NCBI GenBank assembly: GCA_958510875.1
Contig: OY294068.1
Coordinates: 167,409,962 to 167,473,961, forward strand
Reading direction: 5' to 3'
DNA from: Endomychus coccineus
Lineage: Eukaryota; Arthropoda; Insecta; Coleoptera; Endomychidae
DNA length: 64,000 nucleotides
Made by a program: the position numbers and the translations under genes. Below, in pieces: positions 1 through 11,000 of the stretch. The notes beneath the pieces were generated by a model. The model was not told where the DNA came from. It did not search any database and was given only the letters and a program-made list of their open reading frames with translations. Every line of letters starts with the position of its first letter. Within the stretch, counting starts at the first letter, position 1.

Positions 1-2150
1 CGCACGGTGCTCCGCCTCGAGCCATTTTCGGATTACAGATTTAGCTGTGGCATGAGAAATGCCACAAGTTGGCTATGTCCAATCAGGGGTTGATCTGGTT
101 TCCTCAGATGCCCATACGAGTCGTGTTACTCTATTGGGGTTCTTTACTAGTGCCGTTAGCTCCTTTACACAACCAAGTACACATTGTGAGGTGATTGTGT
201 ATGACTCCAGTGCCTTAAGCAATGCTAGGTTGCTCGCTATGACTGTGATTTTTCTATTCCATATATGGAATCCCCTGGTATCAAATGAGGATTGCCTCCA
301 GCGTTCCAGGTTTGAATCTTGAGCGGTATGGAAGTTCTGGGAACCTTGATCCTGTTGAATCTTATCCCCAATGGCCCAGGGAAAAGCAATCCAAGAATAC
401 TTCAATTTTTGGTCGGCCTGTCCTTGTCCAATATATAACTTCTGCCTGAACGTTGAGGTGCTGTAGTTCCAGCTCCAACAACCTTTAATTTGTGGCCGTT
501 GCGGTGGTTGACATGGGACCTGTTAGTCCTCTGAACTATGTTCAGAATATGCTGGGATGCTTTCGTTGTTATTTTTGGCCACTATGCGATTGCGGCGTAT
601 GTTACAATGGGTTTCACTATGGCGTTATATACCCAGTGCACTATCCGTGGTGTGAGTCTCCAAGTTCTTCCAACTGTACGACGACAGATCCACAAGGCCC
701 TTGTCACTTTATTAGTGGTTTTCTCCACATATTTCGAAAGGTCAGCCTTTTATTTATGCTTTACCTAAGGTACTTCACCTTGTCCGTCATCTATATGTTT
801 TCCCCATACAATATTATGTTTCCAATGATCTTTCTCTTCGTGAAGGGTTCAATGGTTATTTTCGAGGGATTCACTGTGAGTCACTCCTTATTGCACCATT
901 TCCCTACGGTGTTCAGTGTTTGCTGCATCAGAGATACTACTATGCTTCCGAACTTCCCTTGTATCATAATGACGATGCAAATCGGATTACGCAGAATCCT
1001 TTACTCTCAAGGAATATTAGAAGTTCCTCCAGTGACCCGCATCTGCATACCATTCCCATTGAGGGTGCCTAGGCCTGTACCGCAATGGAGCATGTTCTGT
1101 ATCGTATGGTCATATAAACTTGCGGCCTTTACATACCGTATATCAATGACCTACCTTCTCACACTTGTAACAAAGATCGGTTCGTTGCCCTGGTTGCACA
1201 CATGTAGGTTGTGAGCCATCAGGAATTCCAACAATGCTTCGCCTCATTTGTTAATGTCTCTGTTCCTTCACACTGTGTGGTGTGCATTGGCATCACACCC
1301 CAATAAAGCTTGGGATTTCGAGGTCGTGAAATACTCCGCAAGAGTTCGCATATTTTGAGGAGACGGTGCTCCCGTCTGGTCATAGGGTAGGTACGCCAAC
1401 AGGAGGCTTTGCTCCCTTCCTCCTATTTCTAATATGATTTTAATCATTGTTAGGTCGCGACTAGAATGCTCCCACAACTGTAAAAATCTAGCTGACGCTA
1501 GCTTGTCCCTCAATTCTTCCTTCATACAAGTATTATGGTTCTTGAATCAGGGCAGCGTCTTTATTCGCTTTCATCATATATGCACCGAGGGCGGCAGAGA
1601 CTGCCCTACAGTGATGGAGGTTGATTTGCACAACTTGCATTTTAGTGCTTTCGCGCTGGGGTGTTTGTTTGTTGCCTGTTCTCCCCCTGTACCGTCTTCT
1701 TGTTTGCTCTTTGGATCTGAGGGCTTGAAGGTCATTCAGAAGTTGTAATATGGTGTATATCGACCTCCTTCAACCTCTCCCATGACGAGAAGGTTCCCAT
1801 CTGGTTGCTCCTCTCAGGTGACTTTACAGGTTGTTCTTGACACTTAGTCTGTGCAGTGTTCTCTCCCGGGTTATAATCTCCGGAATGAAGACGATTGTTC
1901 GTCGTGGTTTTGAGAGATGGCTCACCTCCAGAAGAGGTTTGGCCACTGCTACCACACCCGCTAGCCACCGTCCAGACAGGTGATAAGCAGAGGTCCCCCC
2001 TGGCATCGGCATTCAGCAAACTTAGGGGGCGGTCTCCCCTATTTGCAGTTTGTCTACCTCTGGAAGCAGGTCCTTTATTAGCCCCGCTTGCTGTTCAAAG
2101 AGTGAAACCAAAAGGACCTCCAGTAACCATAGTAAAGGCCATTTTGATCC
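1..2150 (-). mobile_element. Decayed non-LTR retrotransposon (endonuclease, RT, RNase H), runs off the left edge
   Basis: Read on the minus strand, 1525-1268 encodes part of an AP-type endonuclease with the typical stretch LLGCDANAHHTV, and the frame picks up just beyond as EALLEFLMAHNLHVCNQGNE around 1240-1180. Further along, 405-73 has an RNase H-like end (ALESYTITSQCVLGCVKEL) with a degenerate continuation. Order endonuclease then RNase H fits R1/Loa/Jockey-type elements. Stops and frameshifts are frequent, so it is a dead copy. The upstream part (2150-1530) may be ORF1 but I recognise no zinc knuckles. The long plus-strand frame at 492-1214 is antisense to this element and is not a gene. 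Confidence 0.75.
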
Positions 2151-2184
2151 CGACCGTTGTTATTCATTCTTTATTTGAATGATA

Positions 2185-2330
2185 TCAATTTTAAAGACTG
2201 AGTTCATAAATTTGTTTGCAGATGATACTCTCATAGCTGTCAACAGTCTGTACTTTGATGAGGCCGTAGATAAAGTAAACAAATGTTTGGAGAATATTAC
2301 TGAATTTTGTCTGTAAAAGCCTCTAGTTGT
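2185..2330 (+). mobile_element. Reverse transcriptase fragment (FADDT motif)
   Basis: The plus strand reads INLFADDTLIAVNSLYFDEA followed by a helix and an ITEFCL segment, the palm motif C (Y/F-A-D-D) and following region of a non-LTR reverse transcriptase. Only about 45 codons remain before stops. It has opposite orientation to the flanking elements, so it is a separate insertion, probably of a CR1/Jockey- or RTE-like family. Confidence 0.6.
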
Positions 2331-2583
2331 CGGCTGTGTTATCATTTATTAGGAATCCCAAGATGATCTTAAAGTTTCCTATCTGGAATTTCTTGAATTG
2401 ATTTGTTCTTCAAAGATCGAGAGCACTGATCATGATACTCTTTCACTTGACTAAGTAAATATCAGGGTTGCAGAAGTACATAGTCTACGCTATTTCCCTA
2501 TGTTTAGATGCCTTCCATAATCTGCATCGAAGATGGTGTGTAGATGTAAGATTTTGATAATTTTCTTGATTTTGACAGATAAA

Positions 2584-2778
2584 ATGGGACACTTCTTGAT
2601 AGCTGTAGCAGATTGGATTGCAATTGCTGTGGAAAATATTTACTACACAGTTCAATTGAAAAAGAATGAAGAATTGGAAGAGATCGAGGAAATAGAACGT
2701 GCCCGGTTAGAAGAAGAACTGCAACGTAAATATGAAGAAGGTGCAGAAACTATACCAGTCATGCCAGAAGGTGAATGA
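2584..2778 (+). CDS. Small 64-aa protein, hydrophobic N-terminus and acidic coiled C-terminus; uncharacterised
   Basis: An ATG in a strong context (AAAATGG) lies 12 bases after a good splice acceptor (TTTTGACAG at 2571-2579). The frame encodes MGHFLIAVADWIAIAVENIY, then a lysine pair and a highly charged Glu/Arg helix, and ends in MPEGE. Residues 4-20 could be an amphipathic helix or a short membrane segment; residues 27-50 look like a coiled coil. The stop at 2776 is followed by AATAAA at 2901. Upstream exons may be noncoding or may extend the protein leftwards, since the frame stays open to 2533. Single-exon coding with a 5' noncoding exon is my preferred reading. I do not recognise the family. 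It lies between two dead retroelements, which themselves show no comparable open frame. Confidence 0.55.
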   Translation: MGHFLIAVADWIAIAVENIYYTVQLKKNEELEEIEEIERARLEEELQRKYEEGAETIPVMPEGE

Positions 2779-2900
2779 GCATGGATAAAGCATAAGATGC
2801 ATCAATTTAATTGTATGATATATTACTTGGCTTCAGTAGTATTGTTTAGTATTATGTACACCATGTCCTTTTGTCTTGTAGATATGCAATTGTTTAATTC

Positions 2901-2906
2901 AATAAA
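2901..2906 (+). terminator. Polyadenylation signal AATAAA of the small gene
   Basis: A canonical AATAAA lies 123 bases after the stop codon of the 64-aa reading frame, which supports a real 3' end here. Confidence 0.5.
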
Positions 2907-3039
2907 AACTCGGAACTCTTGAAATACCATGAAATTATTAATTTAGCTTAATTACAGCTTTGCATGAAATGTGGATTCAGAGAATTTAATTTCATTGATT
3001 CTGATCTTTTACACAAAGAATGCGAATTCTTATGGATGC

Positions 3040-4740
3040 CCCACACTGACATCATCATTATTTGAGGGGGGCTAGGCCCCGAAATGCACTTAGGGCACTG
3101 AGTTAGGCCCATTGTGCGCCCCGTGGGCAGAGCCTATTCTATTCTAGCAGGTTTGTGGCCCACCAGAAACCCAGAATATTGCTAGTGCTGGCTTCCATGA
3201 GTTCTTCTGGGAGCACGGAAGCGTCGGTGAATGGGGAATGCTAATGCTGGGCATTCCAACAGGATGTGAGAGGAAGTTTCTTCCGCCTCTCTGAATTTCC
3301 TACCTAGCGAGTCATCTGTGATGCCAATAGTGTGGAGATGTTTGCTAAGACGAAAGTGACCGGTTGGGATTCCAGTCATCTCTCCGATGTCCCTTCTGTT
3401 CAGAGAAAGGTTGAGAGCCAAGGCACAGGCTCTTTGATGAAGAGTTTGGCCTGCCTCATGCGTGGTGATTCTCGCCAGTCTAGACCATTCTTTATTCAGT
3501 TGGCCCAGAAGGTCGAGACTCCCCACGCAGTTTGATAGAGCGACCAATGGCTCCGGCCCGACAGGGGCGCTTGACGACCCTCGCCTGGCCAGAGAGTCGG
3601 CCATTTCGTTTCGTAAAACTCCGCTATGTCTAGGGACCCAGATGAGTTAAACTTTATTTCTCCAAGCTAGTTCAGCCAGTGTATCCCTGCATTCTTTGAC
3701 AAGACTTGATGTGACTGGGTGATTTGAGTGCTCCCAGAGTCGACCGGCAGTCTGTGGAAATATATATGCGCCTATTTATAGTTTCTTCTCAGGTTTTCCA
3801 TGGCACAAGTCAATATTGCGTAGACCTCCGCCTGAAAAACCGTGCAGTAAGCGCCTAGAGTCACTGAGATAGGGATCCTTGGCTTTTTCAAGTACCCTCC
3901 CGCCCCAGTAGCCTGACCTACCTTGGACACATCTGTGAACCATACGAGCTCGTCTGGTGGCACTAGGATGAGAGTTTTGTTATTCCAATCTCCTCTATCC
4001 GGGATGAGGATTTTGGGAGAAGTGAGACATATGGCCGGGATCATGCTATCTTGCTTCATTTCTAGTATGGGGCATTTAAAGATTGCCTCACTTGAAATCG
4101 ATGAGTGTCCACGAGAGTGGTGCATTTTGGTCCAGTAGCCTAGCCCCTTTAACCTATACGCCGTTCCCATGGCCTCAGTTTTTATGTATAAGTGTAGAGG
4201 TCCTCATACCTCATACCGCTCAGTAGACCTACGCATGCAAGCCGCTGCAGTCGGTCAAGGGGGCACTGAGAAATACCAGTCATTGTACCTGACCACCACA
4301 ATACCGCCGCATCGGTAACCATAGGCCTAATCACAGCAGTATAGATCCAATAAAGAATCTTTGGCTGTAACCTCCATGTGCTGCTGAAAGCTCTTCTGCT
4401 CGCCCAAAATGACGCAGAGGCCTTCCTCACTCGATATTCGAGGTGTTCGCATCAGGTCAATCTAGAGTCTAGGATTATTCCCCGAAACTTCACCGACCCT
4501 TTAAAATGCAGGACCTTGCCAGAAAAACTAATCTCTGGTAGTGTGCCCAGCTTGTGTTTCCTTGTAAACAGAACAACTTCCGTTTTGTCAAGATTTACCC
4601 TCAGTCCCTTCGTGGGGCACCAGCCGTCCACTATGCTGTGCAGCGTGTTTTGCAGCTCGCACAGCGTCCCCAAGTGCCGCCCGAAGGTGACGCCAGCCAA
4701 GTCATCGGCACCAACACCGACATAATCATGATAACTAATT
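3040..4740 (-). mobile_element. 5'-truncated non-LTR retrotransposon (RT C-terminus, RNase H, 3' tail)
   Basis: Minus-strand order: 4799-4452 carries the RT motif as VGADDLAGVTFG and the later stretch GLRVNLDKTEVVLFTRKHK; 4430-4182 has the RT thumb-like ILYWIYTAVIRPMVTDAAVL; 4170-3772 is an RNase H start (LVWFTDVSK, with TVFQAEVYAIL); 3604-3182 ends the RNase H and has a cysteine/histidine tail (HILLECPAL). The pieces are in three frames, so the element is dead. The 5' end is cut near 4740, just downstream of PRORP, and the 3' end is near 3040. Family is R1/Loa/Jockey-like. Confidence 0.8.
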
Positions 4741-4930
4741 ATTGTAAAAAGTGTAATAGGGCTATTTTGTTGAACAGCAAAACGAACCAAAAATTTCATA
4801 ATTTTTCAGTTTCTCACAAAAACTATTCAGGACACTTGGAGGAAATAATCAAGGACGTACAAAAAACATTTACTCCATCATATAGAGTGAATAAACTACA
4901 TCAGAGATGAATAGATATATACTATTGCAA

Positions 4931-5044
4931 TTAAAACTTCAAACATAACCATTTGTTCACCTCTTCATTTTTGTCTTCAGCTTTGCAAGGAATATGCCAA
5001 TATCCTTTATTCTTCTGTGCAATTTTTGTATATGGTAGTGGTAC
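4931..5044 (-). CDS. PRORP: PRORP exon 6 (C-terminal zinc residues and stop)
   Basis: The acceptor is TTCTCAG. It encodes GYWHIPC and KWLCLKF before TAA at 4933-4931; the His and Cys complete the structural zinc site. Confidence 0.93.
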   Translation of the reverse strand, partial: VPLPYTKIAQKNKGYWHIPCKAEDKNEEVNKWLCLKF

Positions 5045-8000
5045 CTGAGAAGAAAAAGTAAATGATTCGATATTTGCCATAACAAAAGCAATTTGGCAAT
5101 TCACAAAATATTTTCTCAGGTTAAAATATAAATAATAAACTACCAAAGATATTGAAGAATGAACATGAATTATTGTAGGAATCAATACTTTGTATAATCT
5201 GCTAATTGTTACAGCTGTTCTACATGATCCAACTCATTAATATATCCATTGATCAATATATTTATGTGACAAAATGATAAAATACCACTGCCATCTCTAA
5301 TACAGTCAAGAAGTTCTTCCCTAGATTAGTTGTTAGTAATAACATGAAATAAAATGAATTTCTCATTACACCAGATACCTTGAAATGCAAGTTTCCATTA
5401 TTTCCAATATGTAATAGTTGATATTGTCTTTGACTTAGCCATTTTCTGAAACATACTCTTTCATGTCTGTCCTTGAGTAAAAATTGATGACCTCTCATCA
5501 AGTCTCTTGTAATGATTTTGGTATTTTTCCCCGAATGGAGTGCACAATATAGAAGATAAGGATCATCTTGAGAAACATCCTCTGTCAAAAAGAGAGTCGC
5601 ATTATCCGATATATATTTCCAACATTTTGCTGGCCATTTGCTCATGTGTGTCCTTCCTATTACTAGCACTTTTTCATTTTTCTGTACAAAATGGGATACA
5701 ACAGTTGACAACTGAAAGATAATTTACTATTGATAACAATTGATCAATGTCTGCATTAACCTCATCCAATGAAGAAATAAAATATTTTCGTTTATATTGA
5801 TTTCCGAGATGGAATAGGTAGTTTGTCATTGACATGAAATAGCTATTTGTATTACTAGGGACAAAAGTGTATCCTTCCCTCCAGCGGATTGGAGGAAACG
5901 TAACAGTGTCATCCAGTATAATACAAGTGATTATGTTGCGCATAAACCTACTAACTGTGTAGGGAAATATTTCCCAAAACTAAAACCTTTTAATACCTAA
6001 AGATAAACAAACCCACAAATTATACAAATTAAATTGTTTAGATTGCGACGGGACTCATAAACAATATTTACAAAAAAGAATGTATGGCCATAAGTATAGT
6101 ACAAGAAACAAAAACTTTGAAAATTCCACCGCCCTTGCTAAGCATTGCTTTGATTATAACCATCAATTCGATTACAAAAACATTAATATTTTAATTAAAG
6201 GAACTAATTATTATAAAAGATCTATTCTGGAGATGATTCACATAAAACGTGACTCTCCAAATCTGTAAATCATAGGACATATATTTAGTAATTAAGTCAG
6301 ATTTATACTAATTTAATTAATTAAAACCCTCATAAATCTTCAACATCTGGTTCGAAAGCAGATACTTGAGCGTTATATTTTTGGTTTCAGTCTTATACAG
6401 ACCTTGTTGACAAGTGTTCGTATATTATAAGAGCAGTGGATTCGTGATACATTTCATATACTTCAAACATTAATGTGTTACAATTTTGATTATTCGTGTT
6501 TCTGTTCGTTAAGGCGACGTGCATTTTTAATTGAAATTGGTGCGATAAGGACGTTTGTGCTGATACAATAAGTTTTAGAAATCCCGTTTTAAACATAATA
6601 CGTTCTCTGATGATGGTCGTGAGACCGAAACGTACGTAAAGACGAAAATAATAATCATATGTGTTAGTGTGACCTATTTCCCGAGAATTTATATATAAGT
6701 GATTCTTACCGCGACATTATTGAAAAAAAATTTAATTTGATAAATAAAAGCATTTAGTTACTCACCGATTCAATTCTATACGCATGTATATGTACTATAT
6801 ACCTATTCATAGTAATTAGGATATCAATTGTTACTAGTTCATGTTTTTAAGAAAAACTGTTCATTAGTACTATCTTTTGCAAATTTTTCAAGGAGCGAAT
6901 ATACATCCTTTCTTCCCTAGCCTAGGGAGGGAACATATCCTCTCCGAAAGGATGGAGAGGACAGAAAACTAATTATATTTCATTGCTGAGTCATGACTTC
7001 AATGTTCATCACACATCGAATAACAGCTACACACTTACCAAAGAACATAAAACATTTTTTGGTTGTTTGGTGCCAACAGAATAAGAAACATTTAAACCAT
7101 CAATAACGACATCAAACTGATTCATTTCAGATGAAAACTGTTTCAGTCTTTCAAGTTCCAAAGGTGTAGATTTATTGAAAACATTACGTCCAACAATGAC
7201 ATTTTCAACTACTTTATTTTTCAAATTCGTGAATTCTGCATCGGAAATTTCAAATTTATCGATTTTATTCTTGCAATGCTCACAGTAACCTCTGCAAAAA
7301 ACATATTTTCAATTATCTTTTGTCTGTAATCATAACAATATAGATTTTATTCTTACAAAATCTTAAATTATGAGAAATATTTGGATCTCAAAATCAAATC
7401 AATCTGAAAACTGCAAATAAATAACAACACAAAAAATTTCTCATAGCTTGGACACATGAATTTTAAATGTTTCAGAAATTTTAAATTGAGAAATTACCTG
7501 TCTTGAAATCATTAGTTACAAACTAATTATATCTTTCTTGTAAGAAAATTTAAATCAATTCTAAGATTTTGAGATTCATATTTTTTTCCTGAACATGTTA
7601 AATATCGGAAATCAGAGATATGAGTGAAATTCCTAATAACATGAATGATTTATATAGTAATAATAAAACTAAGGTTAACTTCATTAACTATCACTGAAAT
7701 GAATTGAAAATGATGATTACAATTTAAAACTTGATAAGGTCATTTTCAAAACATACATAAACTAGAAATTCACAAATTTAGGTGATCATTCAGTGTATTC
7801 TTTGAAGCTTGATTGTGTTTGAACATCATTATATTAATGCATTGCATTTTCTACCTTTACTTGTTGAATTCAATATTTTTTTTGAGTGGGGAGCAAGCAG
7901 TGTTGACTCTCTAATGTCAAAAACATTGTCATGTATTTTTTAATGCTAAAACCAAAATGGGTAATCTTAAAAATCAGGAGTTTATGAGCTAACATGTGAA

Positions 8001-11000
8001 GAGTGCAATGTCTGAATTGGATTCAACTGTTACCCTTTGTTCAGCGCTTTCGGTAGTGTAGTGGTAAGCAGTAGCGTAGCGAGGGGGTGGGGGCAGAGGG
8101 GGAAAGTGCCCCGGGCGCCGGATCCAGGTGAGCGCCAAATGCAGCTCTTCAAGAAGCATCTGTCATCACTTTCGGCATCATAGAGGCTTTGTACGTGTTC
8201 TTCTCTCAGTCAACTATACGGTGGGACTTGCTGAAAAGTGCAGTGAAGAGAACAATGAAACAGAAATCTCAAACCAGATGGAGTGCTAGGTATGACGCTG
8301 TTAGTATCGTCATTGAACATCTGGATTCTATTTTGGATCTGCTCGAAAAAATGTGTGAAAATCCAGAATTGACGCCGGAAACTAGAATGCATACAGAATG
8401 CTAACGTTCGACTTTCTCAGCCTTCTCTACTTTTGGGACCAAGTTTTGCGGAGAATTGAACACGTTCTAAAAAGACTGCAAGATCCTGCAATGAATTTTG
8501 CAGATGCTGCCAACGACCTCGACTCTATTCAACACGACTTTAGCAAACATTCCAGACGATTTGTGTACTACCGCGATTGCAGACGCGGAACAAAAATGTG
8601 ACCGATCGGGAATCAACGTCGAACGGAGAAGACGTCGCCGAATGCCTGGAGAGTTAGCTGAAGATGCAGGCCTTTCAGCAGAGGAGGAACAACGTTGCGT
8701 TTTGGCAAACGCTATTGATAGGCTCCAGGTTGAGTTCGACAATCGTTTTTAGCGTCTTCGTGATCTGAACAAGAAGTTTGGCTTCCTCTTGAATGTTGCA
8801 GAGTTGATGAGTGGTTCATATTTCGATTGCGTGGAAAAAGAGTGTGAAAGTTTCGGAGAATTTTACGCTACTGACGTTGACGGCACTGGCTTGTATAATG
8901 ACTTTGTTGACTGCAGAATGTTACGTTCACGGGAAAATGTCATCGTTACCCCCATCGAACTACTCCGATTTCTTATACAGTACGGTAAAGATGTTTTTCC
9001 GAATTTAAGAGTTGCGTTACAGATCTTGCTAACTGTCTCCGTATCTATTACAAGTTGTGAGCGGTCATTGAGTAAGTTAAAGTTAATATTAACTTATCTG
9101 CCAGCAACAAAGATTGTCAGCTCTGTTGAGTATAGAGAAAGAGACTCTCGAATCGATTGATGCATCACGCATAATAGATACGTTTGCATCAATGAAAGCG
9201 CGTAAAATACATATCTAGATTTATTGTTCAATGAATATATGTAAGTTTAAAAGAGAGGTACTTGAAACTATTAAAAACTTGTTTGTTATTCCCTTGTTTC
9301 TTTCATTAAATATATTTGGCAATGTTGTATACCAAAATAAATATTGTTAAGAATCAAGGAGCTGGGACGTGGGGGGGGGGCGCAATTATGATAGCTGCCC
9401 CCGGGCGCGCATAATCCTCGCTACGCCTCTGGTGGTAAGTATGGTTACCACTTGCTCCGGCTACCAGGTTGCAAACCCAGGTGATTGCTGAGATGTTTTC
9501 CTTTATCTCAGGCAAAAGGCGGTGATATTCATTAGGCAAGACAATATCTAACCATACCTTTCTTCGGTTGGGAAGTAAAACAGTAGGTCCTTCTGCTGTT
9601 CGATGTCACCTCAAGTTTAAGAGTACTAGGAAATAGACAGGATTCAGAAAAATTCTCCAGGCGAGCTAGCTTCCTGGTGTTGGTAACAGATCGAAGTTAA
9701 ATAAAAACACACACAGGAAGGTCTTAACCTCTTCAGGGCTCGGTTACCTGGGGGAGCATAGTGAACGCTCTCAAGGGGGGAACTGCCCTCTGGTAGCTGA
9801 GTGAACACTTGAATAGGAGTCACCTCTCTGAGAGCTGAGTGAACACTAAAGTGGGAACCACCTGTTGGTAGCTGTAGAACACTTGGGAGTGGGAACAGCT
9901 CCACTTCACTAGGTGATACTTGATAAGGTGTGCAAAGGACCTAGGCATTAAGGAACTGCAATGGTCGCCCTAATAATAATAATAATAATACCCTCTGTTT
10001 ATAGCTGTGAAATGTGCATCTATTTCTAATTGACTTGCCAAATTAGATAAGTTTATAGCTAAATCTTCTTGAAATAAGATTTCGTATTGATGACAAGCCA
10101 TAAACAATTCCTCAAGCTTTTCACGACAGAATTCCTTATCACTTATTACTTCTCTCAATTTGTGAAAATATGACAAATACACTGTTGTATTAGGTTCTCG
10201 CTCCTGATCTGAAAAACATAATTATATACACCAGTTTAAAGTCACTTTTAACAAAGTTATAGTTGAAGTGGCACTGTATTCACAACTATAGTAACAAACC
10301 AAAAGTAATTGTTAGGTCTTAAAAATACTGATCAGTTTGATTGAACAAAACAATAATAAATACAAATATCCTACTAACCAAACAATTCACAGATTAGATT
10401 CCAAGCAATATTGTTGTGACCATTCAAGATTGCAGCTGATATTATAGCACTATATGCATTAGTACTTGGGGTGTTTAACATTTTGATCTCAGACATCAAG
10501 TCTAAGCACTCTTGCCATTTTGTTGTTGTAGATAGCCCTAGGATTGCATTTTCCAAAGAAAGACAGTCCAAGACTGGATATAACTTTCTCAGTTCTGAAT
10601 ATCTACAATAAATGACAGTATAAAATTTTCTCAGAATTATAAATCACATCTTCAACTTACAAATTGAGAATGATCATTTCAGTTTCTTGTTTAATACTAT
10701 AGTCAACACATTTCTTGAAATAATAGAGTTTGAAACAATACCCTGTTAGGAACAAACTTGGTTTCAAATTATTCTTATTGATGTAATCAATGTAACTTAG
10801 AGCTACATCATATTCTTTCAAAAGTATGCAATAATTTATCAGAAGTGAATCGACATTCTTCGTTGATATATCTTTATTCTCTGATAATAAGTCTTCTCTT
10901 ATTAATTTCCAGTCAACAGTAGTCGTGAGAGAAGTCTTTGCAAAAATTTTATTCATTGTATCTGCAGGAGTTTCATATTTCAATAAATTAATTTTCAAGA

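Noticed and set aside
492..1214. 240-codon plus-strand open frame
   Set aside because: It is antisense to a decayed non-LTR element whose endonuclease and RNase H read on the minus strand; composition is rich in Cys/Phe/Tyr as expected of an antisense frame.
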